Positions 25,162-33,108 of a DNA stretch of 59,719 bases are shown here, piece after piece. A model generated the notes under the pieces. That model saw only the letters and a program-made list of their open reading frames with translations, was not told the DNA's origin and made no database searches. The translations under genes were made by a program, and so were the position numbers. Within the stretch, counting starts at the first letter, position 1. Each line of letters opens with the position of its first letter. Source of the stretch: Deltaproteobacteria bacterium (GTDB lineage: Bacteria > Myxococcota > UBA727 > VGSZ01); NCBI GenBank assembly GCA_020850995.1, contig JADZDP010000189.1, positions 1 through 59,719 on the forward strand, in the 5' to 3' direction.

Positions 25162-25833
25162 TCACCTTCTGGTGCCGTCATCGGCCCCTTCCGCGAGATC
25201 CTTTAGGGCTGTGGGGTCGGCCTGTGCGCCGCGTACGTACATCTCCACGTGGACGTGAGGTCCCGTGGAGCGCCCGGTCGAGCCCACGGTGGCGACCACC
25301 TGTCCTTCTGCGACGCGATCGCCCTTCTTGACCAACAAGCGATCGGCGTGGGCAAGGCGCGTCACCACGCCATCATCCGTGCGGATCTCCACCAGGTTTC
25401 CATGTCCACCGTGAGCGCCGGAGAAGGTGACCTCGCCCGCGAGAGGTGCGTGGATGTCGGTGCCTCGGGGTGCCGCGATGTCAACGCCGTGGTGGAAGCT
25501 CGCGGCGCCATGGAAGGGATCTGGGCGCACGCCGTAGCCGCTCGTGATCTGGCCGCGGCCGGTGATGAGCGCGGTGAGCGGGTCCGCCGCGGTGCCGGCA
25601 GCGGAGCCGGGCGCGGCGCTGCCGGCGAGCTGCGTCTTGAGCGTGTCAGCCAGGCCGAGGCCGCCGGCACGCGCGATCATGTCGGCCACCGCGTCGACGA
25701 AGAGGTCTGCGCCGAGCCCACCTTCGCTGCCAAGCCCCGCGCCGAGCTTCGATTCGCGCAGCATCTGGCGCAACAGCACCGCCTCGAGCTGGGTCGCGGG
25801 ATCGTCGATGACCCGGGTCACGCGTGGCTCCAT
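25162..25833 (-). CDS. flgJ: FlgJ rod-binding domain fused to M23 peptidase
   Basis: A 223-aa protein. Residues 8-70 are the rod-capping FlgJ N-terminal domain (QLEAVLLRQMLRESK, VDAVADMIARAGGLGLAD). Residues 95-205 are an M23/LytM endopeptidase. Zinc-site residues are present: His114 and Asp118 (HHGVD), His162 (LAHAD) and the HxH pair 193/195 (GPHVHVEM). Enteric FlgJ instead carries a glucosaminidase, so here the peptide crosslinks of peptidoglycan are the likely target for opening a hole for the rod. All zinc residues look intact, so it should be active. The only possible start (ATG 25833) lacks a good ribosome binding site; translation may depend on flgI, 31 nt upstream. Confidence 0.88.
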   Translation of the reverse strand: MEPRVTRVIDDPATQLEAVLLRQMLRESKLGAGLGSEGGLGADLFVDAVADMIARAGGLGLADTLKTQLAGSAAPGSAAGTAADPLTALITGRGQITSGYGVRPDPFHGAASFHHGVDIAAPRGTDIHAPLAGEVTFSGAHGGHGNLVEIRTDDGVVTRLAHADRLLVKKGDRVAEGQVVATVGSTGRSTGPHVHVEMYVRGAQADPTALKDLAEGADDGTRR

Positions 25834-25864
25834 GCGACGGTCAGCGATGCATCATCGTTGCTCA

Positions 25865-26950
25865 TCACATCACCACCAACTCGGCGTCGAGCGCGCCCGC
25901 GGCTTGCAGCGCCTGCAGGATCGCAATGAGGTCACGCGGCGTGGCGCCGAGCGCGTTGAGCGCAGCCACCAGCTCGTCGACGGTGGCGGTGGCGGGCAGC
26001 GCGCGAATGGCAGCGGTGGGCTCGATCACCTGCACGTCGGTCTTGTCCCTGCGTGCGGTCTCGCCACGTGAGAGCGGCAGCGGCTGCGACGTGATCGGCT
26101 CCTTGTTGATGGTCACTTGCAGCCCACCATGCGCCACCGCCGCGGGGCGCAGGCGAACGCCTTCACCCGCCACCAAGGTCCCGGTGCGCTCACTGACGAC
26201 GACGCGGGCGCGGCCCGCCACCTCGATCTCCACCGCTTCGAGCGAGGCCATGATGTCGACCACACTCTTGCCGCCGGCGTCGATCTCGATAGCGGCGGCG
26301 TCGACGGCGCGCGCCACCTCGGCCTTGAGCGCCGCGTTGACGGCGGCGGCGACGCGCTGCGCGGCGACGAAGTCCGGGCGCCGCAGCGCGAGCACGAGCG
26401 GGCCGGTACCAAGCTCGGGCGTGACCGCGCGCTCGATGGTGGCACCGCTCGGGATGCGCGCAGTCGCTCCCTGGTTCTTGCGCACGCGCACGCCGGCTGA
26501 CTCGGCGAGCACCGAGCCGGTCTGCACGGCGCCCTGCGCCACCGCATAGACCTGCCCGTCGGGTCCCAAGAGCGGCGTCAGCACCAGCACGCCGCCCTCG
26601 AGGGAGCGGGCGTCTCCGAGCGAGCTCACGGTGAGATCGAGGCGACCACCGGGCCGCGCGTAGGCCGGCAAGGTGGCGGTCACCATCACGGCCGCGACGT
26701 TGCGCGACCGCACCTGCTCGGGGCTGACGCGAACGCCGATGCGGCCGAGCATCCCCGACATCGATTGCGCTGTGAACAACACGCGCTCGCTGTCACCAGT
26801 CCCCGACAAGCCCACCACCAGCCCATAGCCGAAGATGGCGTTGTCGCGAGCGCCTTGCACGTCGGCGAGATCGCGCAAACGCGCCGAGGCGCCCAGCGCG
26901 CCGGTGGCTGCGAGGCTGACAAGGACAAAGGCTGGGACCGATGCGCGCAT
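25865..26950 (-). CDS. flgI: Flagellar P-ring protein FlgI
   Basis: Builds the periplasmic P ring around the rod. 361 aa with an N-terminal signal peptide (residues 1-20, FVLVSLAATGALG). Family features include ARLRDLADVQGARDNAIFGY, GYGLVVGLSGTGD and the C-terminal TVDELVAALNALGATPRDLI. Its presence shows a peptidoglycan layer crossed by a Gram-negative type rod. It lies 15 nt after flgH. Confidence 0.95.
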   Translation of the reverse strand: MRASVPAFVLVSLAATGALGASARLRDLADVQGARDNAIFGYGLVVGLSGTGDSERVLFTAQSMSGMLGRIGVRVSPEQVRSRNVAAVMVTATLPAYARPGGRLDLTVSSLGDARSLEGGVLVLTPLLGPDGQVYAVAQGAVQTGSVLAESAGVRVRKNQGATARIPSGATIERAVTPELGTGPLVLALRRPDFVAAQRVAAAVNAALKAEVARAVDAAAIEIDAGGKSVVDIMASLEAVEIEVAGRARVVVSERTGTLVAGEGVRLRPAAVAHGGLQVTINKEPITSQPLPLSRGETARRDKTDVQVIEPTAAIRALPATATVDELVAALNALGATPRDLIAILQALQAAGALDAELVVM

Positions 26951-26965
26951 GGAGGGGTGCCTCGA

Positions 26966-27658
26966 TTAGAAGGGCCAGAGGAAGCCGAGGAAGCGCTGCA
27001 CCACGCCCTGGGTCTGGTTGTCGCTGACCACGCCCCGGCCCACGAACTCGATCTGGGCCTCGGCGATCTTGCTCGAGGGGATCGAGTTCGACTGATCGAT
27101 ATCGATGGGCCGAACGATGCCCGAAACGTAGAGGTGGTGCTCCTCGTTGTTCACCAGCACCACGCGGTGACCCTCGATGAAGAGGTTGCCGTTGGCCAGC
27201 ACCTCTCGCACCACGGTCGACACCGTGGCCACCAGCCGATCTCGCCGGTTGGTGCTGCCGCCGCCTTGGAAGGTCCCGTCTGCGGTGGCGCCGGCGGTGG
27301 CGTTGACCGTGGCGGCCGCGGGGACGAGCGGCCCGATGATCGGAACGGCTTGCAGGCCGATGGCCGTGTTGCTGCGACGCTCGACGTCGGTGTCGGCGCT
27401 GCGCTCGGCGTCAGCAACCTCCTCGACGCTGACCACCACCACGTCATTGACGCGAAAGGCGCGTGCGTCGACGAAGAGCGCGCCTGCGAGCTCGCCGTCG
27501 CGGTACAGGCTCCCGGGCGTGGTGACGCGTTGTTCGGGCGTCGGCTTTGGGCTCGCATCGAGCGCGCGCTTCTTCGGCGTGTACTCGGCGATATGTGCTG
27601 GACCACACGCGCACAGGGTCACGAGCGCGACGGCGCCGAGCCACCGGAAGCTCACCAT
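26966..27658 (-). CDS. flgH: Flagellar L-ring lipoprotein FlgH
   Basis: Forms the outer-membrane L ring. 230 aa with a lipoprotein signal ending in the lipobox LCAC (about residues 15-18). Family motifs include GSLYRDGELAGALFVDARAF, NDVVVVSVEE and the C-terminal GIVRPIDIDQSNSIPSSKIA followed by QIEFVGRGVVSD. It overlaps the end of flgA by 7 bp. An outer membrane is therefore implied. Confidence 0.94.
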   Translation of the reverse strand: MVSFRWLGAVALVTLCACGPAHIAEYTPKKRALDASPKPTPEQRVTTPGSLYRDGELAGALFVDARAFRVNDVVVVSVEEVADAERSADTDVERRSNTAIGLQAVPIIGPLVPAAATVNATAGATADGTFQGGGSTNRRDRLVATVSTVVREVLANGNLFIEGHRVVLVNNEEHHLYVSGIVRPIDIDQSNSIPSSKIAEAQIEFVGRGVVSDNQTQGVVQRFLGFLWPF

Positions 27659-28296
27659 GGCATCACCACGCGCAGCACACCGCCGCGCTCGATCGGTCCG
27701 TCGAGGTCACCGCGCACATGGCGTCCGTTGCCGAGGGTGGCGCACACCGCATCGTCGCCGTCACCACGGGGGCATGCGCTCACCTGGCCGTGCGTGGTCA
27801 CCGCCAGCGCGCCGGTCGCCATGACCACGCGCACCGGCGTGCCGAGCGAGGGTCCCGCCGCCACGTCGCTGGCGAGCACCACGGTGCCGGGCGGCAGATC
27901 CCGCGCGGCGCTCGCGGCAGCACCGGGGATGCGCCATGCGGCACGGCGTTTCACCTCGACGGTGCGAAGCTCGATGCTGTCAGCGAGCAGAGCCCCTCGC
28001 GCGACGGGCCCGGTGGTAACGGCCACGCTTCGCTCCACGCGCACCTGCGCGTTCGCCCAGGTGGTGCACGCTCGGCCATTGCTGTCGACGCCGGCGATAC
28101 GCAAGGCAACGCGCCCACTCGCGTGCACCTTCGTCGTCGCCACCACCTGATGCGCCCGGCATGCGGTCGCCCGCGGCGGCGACAGCGCGACCAGCTCTGC
28201 ATGGGCGTCGGGTGCTGCGGCGGCGACGACGGCACCGGCGGCAAGCGTCGCCAGGTCGGCGCCCAGAAGTGAAGCGGTCACGGCCAGCAACAACAC
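27652..28296 (-). CDS. flgA: P-ring assembly chaperone FlgA
   Basis: Periplasmic chaperone needed for FlgI polymerisation. 214 aa with a hydrophobic N-terminal signal. The SAF-like C-terminal part is recognisable (ARGALLADSIELRTVEVKRR, then DLPPGTVVLASDVAA and GTPVRVVMATGALAVTTHGQ). The start is a GTG with GGAGGG 5 nt upstream, 26 nt after the flgG stop. Confidence 0.88.
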   Translation of the reverse strand: MLLLAVTASLLGADLATLAAGAVVAAAAPDAHAELVALSPPRATACRAHQVVATTKVHASGRVALRIAGVDSNGRACTTWANAQVRVERSVAVTTGPVARGALLADSIELRTVEVKRRAAWRIPGAAASAARDLPPGTVVLASDVAAGPSLGTPVRVVMATGALAVTTHGQVSACPRGDGDDAVCATLGNGRHVRGDLDGPIERGGVLRVVMPW

Positions 28297-28321
28297 GACG
28301 GCCCTCCGAGCGGCACGCGCC

Positions 28322-29107
28322 TCAGCGCAGGTTGCTCAAGCGCTGCAGCATTTGGTCGGCGCTCTGAATCACCTTCGAGCTCATCTCGTAGGCGCGCTGC
28401 GTGGTGATGAGGTCGATCATCTCCTCGACGGTCTTGACGTTGGCCCCCTCGAGGAAGCCCTGCTGCAGCTTGCCCGCGCCGCGCTCACCCACGCGCACGA
28501 GCTCGGCGGCGCCGCTCCCCTCGGTGGCGCGCAGCACCCCGTCGCCCATTGCCTCAAGACCGCCTGGGTTTTGGAACATCGCGAGCTGCAGCTCACCGAG
28601 CTCCACGGGATCGTCGCGGCCCTCGACGTCGGCGACCACGCGACCGTCGCTCTCGATGCGCACCGCCGTTGCGTCGCGCGGCACGTCGATCTGCGGGTCG
28701 AGGGCGTAGCCGGCCTGCGTGACCAAGCGGCCGTCGGCGTCGATGCGCAGGTTGCCAGCGCGCGTGTACGCCATCTCCCCGTTCGGCAGGCGCACCGGCA
28801 ACAAGCCGGCGCCCTGGATGGCCACGTCGAGCGGGTTGTTGGTGCTGATCATGTCGCCCTGCTGCCAGCTGCGCGTGGTCGACGCCACCCGCACACCGAG
28901 GCCGCTCTCGAGTGGCGCAGGGCGCGATACCCCATTGCCGTCGGGCGCGGTCGCGGAGGCGATCACCTCGGGGAGCAGGTCGGCGAATTCGGCGCGCTGG
29001 CGCTTGAAGCCCGTGGTGTTGGCGTTGGCCAAGTTGTGCGCCACCACGTTCATCTTGTTCTCTTGCGCGACCATGCCTGTCGCCGCGATCGAAAGTGCCC
29101 GCATCAT
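28322..29107 (-). CDS. flgG: Distal rod protein FlgG
   Basis: Main distal rod subunit, 261 aa, the normal length. N-terminal ALSIAATGMVAQENKMNVVA and HNLANANTTGFKR, internal LDVAIQGAGLLPV, and C-terminal NVKTVEEMIDLITTQRAYEM are the FlgG signatures. Two adjacent ATGs exist after GAGGAGG; the first is used. It follows flgF by 10 nt. Confidence 0.95.
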   Translation of the reverse strand: MMRALSIAATGMVAQENKMNVVAHNLANANTTGFKRQRAEFADLLPEVIASATAPDGNGVSRPAPLESGLGVRVASTTRSWQQGDMISTNNPLDVAIQGAGLLPVRLPNGEMAYTRAGNLRIDADGRLVTQAGYALDPQIDVPRDATAVRIESDGRVVADVEGRDDPVELGELQLAMFQNPGGLEAMGDGVLRATEGSGAAELVRVGERGAGKLQQGFLEGANVKTVEEMIDLITTQRAYEMSSKVIQSADQMLQRLSNLR

Positions 29108-29117
29108 GCGATCCTCC

Positions 29118-29837
29118 TCAGCCGCGCACGCGGCCCACGTCCGCCGCGCGCTCATCGAGACGTTTGCTGGTTTGCAGCGCCTGCATGGCGTTGTCGTACG
29201 CGCGCTGCGCGGTCACCAACGCCACGGTGCTCTCGAGCGCGGTGACGTTGCTGCCCTCGATCTCGCCTACCGCGAGGCGCCCCTCGATCGGCACGGCGGC
29301 GCCCTCGGCGCCGAGCGCGAGCACCGCCGGGCCCACGCGCTCGAGCGCGCCGCTGAGCTCGTGAAGGGCGAGGCGATCGATTTCGACGCCATCGGCCTTC
29401 ACGACACCGCGTTCATCGATGGCAACGAGCGCGTTGCGCGGCACCGTGATCACCTCGCCGCTCTGGCCGAGCACCGGTCTTCCTTGGATGTGCAGCATCC
29501 CTTCCGTGTCGACCTCGATGCGCCCATCGCGCGTGAAGCCGGGCAAGCCGTTCTGCTGTTGCACGGTGAGAAAGGCCTGACCGTCGACGCGCACGTCGAG
29601 AGGACGACCCGTGAGCTCGGGAGCGCCGCTGCGCCCATCGATGCCGCCCGCCATGGCCGCGACGTACGACGGGTGCTCGGCCGCGCGCTGACCCGCATCG
29701 GCGAGGTAGGACTCGAAGCGCCCCTGCGCCGCGCGGAAGCCCGGCGTCTCGGCATTGGCCAGGTTGTCGGCGATGGTGTCGAGGCTGCGCAGGCGCGCCG
29801 CCGCACCCGCCATCGCGAGGTAGACCTTATCGCCCAT
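29118..29837 (-). CDS. flgF: Proximal rod protein FlgF
   Basis: 239-aa rod protein of the FlgF/FlgG family. LRSLDTIADNLANAETPGFR at the N-terminus and SNVTALESTVALVTAQRAYD at the C-terminus mark the rod fold. It is the first gene of the ten-gene minus-strand operon. No Shine-Dalgarno sequence precedes the ATG at 29837, which is odd for a first gene and may mean a leaderless or weakly translated mRNA. Confidence 0.9.
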   Translation of the reverse strand: MGDKVYLAMAGAAARLRSLDTIADNLANAETPGFRAAQGRFESYLADAGQRAAEHPSYVAAMAGGIDGRSGAPELTGRPLDVRVDGQAFLTVQQQNGLPGFTRDGRIEVDTEGMLHIQGRPVLGQSGEVITVPRNALVAIDERGVVKADGVEIDRLALHELSGALERVGPAVLALGAEGAAVPIEGRLAVGEIEGSNVTALESTVALVTAQRAYDNAMQALQTSKRLDERAADVGRVRG

Positions 29838-29866
29838 GCTGCGTGGGACGGCCGGGTGGCCCCGAT

Positions 29867-29895
29867 CTTGAGGAAGTGGCGGATCCGCGACGCAA
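29867..29895 (+). promoter_or_regulatory. Possible flagellar promoter before fliJ
   Basis: CTTGAGGAAG, a short spacer, then CGGATCCGCGACGCAA resembles the fliC motif (CTTAA..., CGGACCGCGACGAA) with small indels. It lies in the 91-bp gap between the divergent flgF and fliJ genes, about 34 nt before the fliJ start. An 8-bp inverted repeat (CTTGAGGA 29867-29874, TCCTCAAG 29898-29905) overlaps it and could be a regulator site. Confidence 0.3.
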
Positions 29896-29928
29896 GGTCC
29901 TCAAGTCCCCCTCTCCCATACCGTTGGT

Positions 29929-30327
29929 GTGACGGTGAGCCAGCGCTACCAGGCCGTTGTCAATGTCCGTCGCCACTCCGAACGCCTGGCTGCGGCCGCG
30001 CTGGCCGCCGCTCGCACCGAAGTGGAGCGTTTGCGCGCCGAGCGCGACGCCCTGCATGACGCACCGCAAGAGACCGGCAAGCACAGCGCTGCGGAGGCAG
30101 CGTTGGCGCTGCTCGCGCAGGAGCGCGCCGTGCAGCTCCGCAAGGTCGTCGAGGAGCGCTTGTGTGGGGCCGAGCGCGTGGCGCTGGCCCACGAGCAAGA
30201 GCTCTTGGCCGCGCACCAGAGCCTGCGGCTCGTCGAGCTGCTCGCCGAGCGACAGCGAGACGCCAAGCGCAGCGAGCTCGAAAAGCGCGAGACCAAGATC
30301 CTCGAAGAAGCGTCGCGCCGCCGCTGA
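29929..30327 (+). CDS. fliJ: Flagellar export protein FliJ
   Basis: A 132-aa, almost fully coiled-coil protein (heptad-rich from about residue 15 to 125). It starts with SQRYQAVVNVRRHSERLAAA, as FliJ does, and ends in a basic tail (RSELEKRETKILEEASRRR). FliJ links the FliI ATPase ring to the export gate. It normally follows fliI directly; here it stands alone on the plus strand, far from fliI (46309), and a MotE-like gene occupies the usual slot. The start is GTG at 29929 or 29935, with no clear ribosome binding site. Confidence 0.75.
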   Translation: MTVSQRYQAVVNVRRHSERLAAAALAAARTEVERLRAERDALHDAPQETGKHSAAEAALALLAQERAVQLRKVVEERLCGAERVALAHEQELLAAHQSLRLVELLAERQRDAKRSELEKRETKILEEASRRR

Positions 30328-30449
30328 TCGCGAGGCGCAGCACCCAACACGCCATCGTCGCTTCGTGACTGCCAGCGTCTCCGGTGGGCTCTTCCGACGC
30401 GTCCCGCCGCAGAACCCGGACCGCCATCATCGCGTGCGCGCCTGGATCT

Positions 30450-31139
30450 TCAGCCCCCGCGGTTCATGATCTGCCGCAGTCGCTGCACCGCAGCGTTGTG
30501 GATCTGACAGACGCGCGGCTCGCTCACCTTGAGCAGCTCGGCGATCTCGCGCAAGGTGAGCTCCTCGGCGTAGCGCAACGACAGCACCATCTGCTGCCGC
30601 TCGGGCAGCTGGACGAGCGCGGCGCGTAGGTCTTCCTTCTGCTCCTCGCTCACCATGAGCTCGTCGACCGCCGTGTGGTCCGACTCGGCGATGCTCTCGT
30701 TGAGCTCGACCGGCTCACCGGTGAGGCTGTCGAGGCGCTCGACGGCTGAGGCCTCGAGCCCCAGTGCCTCTGCCAGCGCTTCACGCGTTGGCTCGGCACC
30801 CGTGGCGTTGCGGATGCGATTTCGCGCACGGTCGAGCTCCGACAAGCGTCCGCGCAAGCGACGCGGCAGCCGGTCGAGGCGCCGCAGCTCATCGAGCATG
30901 GCGCCACGAATGCGGTGCGCAATGAAGGTCTCTTGGCGCACGCCGTGCGCCGGATCGAAGCGTCGCACCGCTTCGAAGAGCCCGAAGGCGCCGGCCGACC
31001 AGAGATCGCTTGGGTCGATGCCGCAGCGAGCGGCCAAGGCGAGCGCGATGCGGCGCACCAAGCCGCCGTGCCGCTTGAGGATCTCGGCCTCGCTGTTGCG
31101 CTGCGCGTACGCGACGACGCCGTGGTGGGTGCTGGTCAT
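30450..31139 (-). CDS. fliA: Sigma factor FliA (flhG-linked)
   Basis: A 229-aa sigma-28 factor with all regions: region 2 (LVRRIALALAARCGIDPSDL, WSAGAFGLFEAVRRFDP), region 3 (AEPTREALAEALGLEASAVE) and region 4 with its helix-turn-helix (LTLREIAELLKVSEPRVCQI). It directs late flagellar genes. It overlaps flhG by 4 bp and follows flhA-flhF-flhG, the order of fliA in most polar flagellar clusters, so I regard it as the orthodox FliA. GGAGG precedes the ATG. Two paralogues occur in the window. Confidence 0.93.
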   Translation of the reverse strand: MTSTHHGVVAYAQRNSEAEILKRHGGLVRRIALALAARCGIDPSDLWSAGAFGLFEAVRRFDPAHGVRQETFIAHRIRGAMLDELRRLDRLPRRLRGRLSELDRARNRIRNATGAEPTREALAEALGLEASAVERLDSLTGEPVELNESIAESDHTAVDELMVSEEQKEDLRAALVQLPERQQMVLSLRYAEELTLREIAELLKVSEPRVCQIHNAAVQRLRQIMNRGG

Positions 31140-32029
31140 CGCGCCTCCGCCCCCGATGAGCTCGCCATTGCACCCCCAACGACGCACGGTATGGCTAGCC
31201 CCCGCGCACCGCCGAGCGCGATTGATGCTCGCGGTGGCAACAGTGCGCGGAAGATGCCGTCGAGCGCGCACGCCGCGCGGCTGTCTGAGCTGTAGGTGAC
31301 CACGGGCTGACGGGCGCGCACCGAGCGCCGTACGTCCTCGTCGCGCGGCACGTGACCGACGTAGCACGGCTCCTTGGCGAGGAAGCGCCCGCTCACCGCT
31401 CGGAGGCGGCCATAGGCGTTGCGGGCGTCTGACGTCGACAGCGCTTGGTTGACCACCACCTGCACGTCGATGCTGCGGTCGGCCGCCAAGGTCTTGAGCA
31501 GCGCGTACGCGTCCGCCAGCGCGGTCGGCTCTGGCGTCAGGGTCAGGAGCACGCGCCCCGCGACCTTCGCGAAGAACAACACGTTGCGCCCGATGCCGGC
31601 GGCGCAATCGATCACGATCAGGTCGAAGGCCGTGCCGATGTTGGTGAGCTCGCTCTGCAGCACCGCGAGCCCACCGACGTCGAGGTGGGCGAGCCACTCT
31701 GCGCCGGACCCGGCCGCCAGCACGCTCACCCCACAGGGGCCCGGCTCGATCGCGCGCGCCAGGGACACCTCGCCGCGCAGCACCTCGCCGATGCTGTGTT
31801 GGCAACGCAGGCCGAGCGCCACGTCGACGTTGGCCAACCCCAGGTCTCCGTCGATCAACAGCACGCGGCGGCCCGCGCGCGCGGCCAGCACCGCCAGGTT
31901 CGCGGCCATGAAGGTCTTGCCGACACCGCCCTTGCCGCTGGCGACGGCCACGGCCTGCGCGTTGCCGAGCCGCACACCGCTGGGCCTACGATCAATGAGG
32001 CTGCGCAGGCCGCTTGCTTGATCGCTCAT
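31136..32029 (-). CDS. flhG: Flagellar number regulator FlhG
   Basis: MinD-like ATPase that limits the number of flagella and stimulates FlhF. 297 aa. The deviant Walker A KGGVGKT is at residues 33-39, followed by LLIDGDLGLANVDVALGL and LIVIDCAAGIG. The usual N-terminal FlhF-activating helix (DQASGLRSLI) is present. The C-terminal 30 residues are a Gly/Ala-rich extension without a clear amphipathic membrane helix. It overlaps flhF and fliA by 4 bp each. Confidence 0.92.
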   Translation of the reverse strand: MSDQASGLRSLIDRRPSGVRLGNAQAVAVASGKGGVGKTFMAANLAVLAARAGRRVLLIDGDLGLANVDVALGLRCQHSIGEVLRGEVSLARAIEPGPCGVSVLAAGSGAEWLAHLDVGGLAVLQSELTNIGTAFDLIVIDCAAGIGRNVLFFAKVAGRVLLTLTPEPTALADAYALLKTLAADRSIDVQVVVNQALSTSDARNAYGRLRAVSGRFLAKEPCYVGHVPRDEDVRRSVRARQPVVTYSSDSRAACALDGIFRALLPPRASIALGGARGLAIPCVVGGAMASSSGAEAR

Positions 32030-33090
32030 CCACGATCCTCGTCATCGCCTGACCTGCCGCCAGCCAACACCCCGTGGCGGAGCCACTCGAGATCCGCCTC
32101 GTGCGCGTCCTCTGGCACACGCTGGCCGTCGGTCCACGCGAGCACCGGGGCGCCGAGCGTGGCTGCGGTGTTGAGAAAGGCGCCGGGCCCTTCGCTCTCG
32201 TCGACCTTGGTCACGATGAGTCCCGCGAGCGATGCGCCAGCGTAGCGTTCGCGCAGGTCGCGCAACTGGCGGCGGCCGGTCGCCGCCGCTGCCACCAGCA
32301 CGATGTCGGCGTTGGCCGCGCGACAGAGCCCGAGCTGGCGCTCGAAGGACTCGACCTCAGAGGGCGAGCGACCAGCGGTGTCGATGAGCACGAGCTCCGC
32401 GTTGCGCGACCGCTGCAGCGCTTGGTCGAGCGTCGCCTCGTCGCGCGCCGCCCAGGTGGGCAGGTCCATGATCTCCCCGTAGTGACGCAGGTGATCGACG
32501 GCGCCGATGCGGAAGCTGTCGAGGGTGATGAGCGCGACGCGCAGCTTGTTGTCGAGCAGCGCGCGAGCCGCGATCTTGGCCAGCGTGGTGGTCTTGCCGA
32601 CGCCCGTCGGACCCACGAGCGCGACGATCCGCTGGCCCTGGGGGCGCGACCAGGGCGCGTCTCCCACGCGCACCAGCTCGTGCAGCATGCCGTCGAGCGC
32701 TTCGATGGGTGTCTTGCCCGGCACGCGCCGGCAGCCGTCAGCGATCGGTCCGGCCAAGCAGTCAAAGACGCCCGCGGCGCGAAGACGCTCCTCGAGCGCG
32801 GTCTGTTCGCCGAGCTCGGCAGGCGGGGCGAGCCGAAAGGACGGGGCGCGGGACACCGGTGGCGTCGCCAACGTCGGCCGCGCGATCGGTCGCGTCCGCA
32901 GGCCTGCGCTGGGAGCGGGCACGGTGTCGACGAGGAGCTCGATCTCGGAGCCGCCAGTCACCGTGCGCACGGTGCGCGTGCTTACCACGCAGGCGTCGGT
33001 GCCGAGCGCGGCGCGCGCTGCCTCGAGCGCGGCCGCCGCGTTCTCGGCGCGGAAGGTGCGAAGGGTTGCGAGCGAAGCCAGGGGTGCCAT
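32026..33090 (-). CDS. flhF: Flagellar placement GTPase FlhF
   Basis: SRP-type GTPase that marks the pole where the flagellum is built. 354 aa. The N-terminal B domain (residues 1-90) is basic and proline-rich. The NG domain has G1 GPTGVGKTTTL (160-170), ALITLDSFRIGAVDHLRHYG, G3 VLIDTAGRSP and G4 VTKVDES. All nucleotide-binding residues appear intact. It overlaps flhG by 4 bp and follows flhA. Confidence 0.94.
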   Translation of the reverse strand: MAPLASLATLRTFRAENAAAALEAARAALGTDACVVSTRTVRTVTGGSEIELLVDTVPAPSAGLRTRPIARPTLATPPVSRAPSFRLAPPAELGEQTALEERLRAAGVFDCLAGPIADGCRRVPGKTPIEALDGMLHELVRVGDAPWSRPQGQRIVALVGPTGVGKTTTLAKIAARALLDNKLRVALITLDSFRIGAVDHLRHYGEIMDLPTWAARDEATLDQALQRSRNAELVLIDTAGRSPSEVESFERQLGLCRAANADIVLVAAAATGRRQLRDLRERYAGASLAGLIVTKVDESEGPGAFLNTAATLGAPVLAWTDGQRVPEDAHEADLEWLRHGVLAGGRSGDDEDRG

Positions 33091-33108
33091 GCAGCTCTCC
33101 GTGTCACA

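Noticed and set aside
29867..29905. 8-bp inverted repeat with 23-nt spacer
   Set aside because: Too long a loop and no T-run for a terminator. Kept only as a note on the fliJ promoter region.
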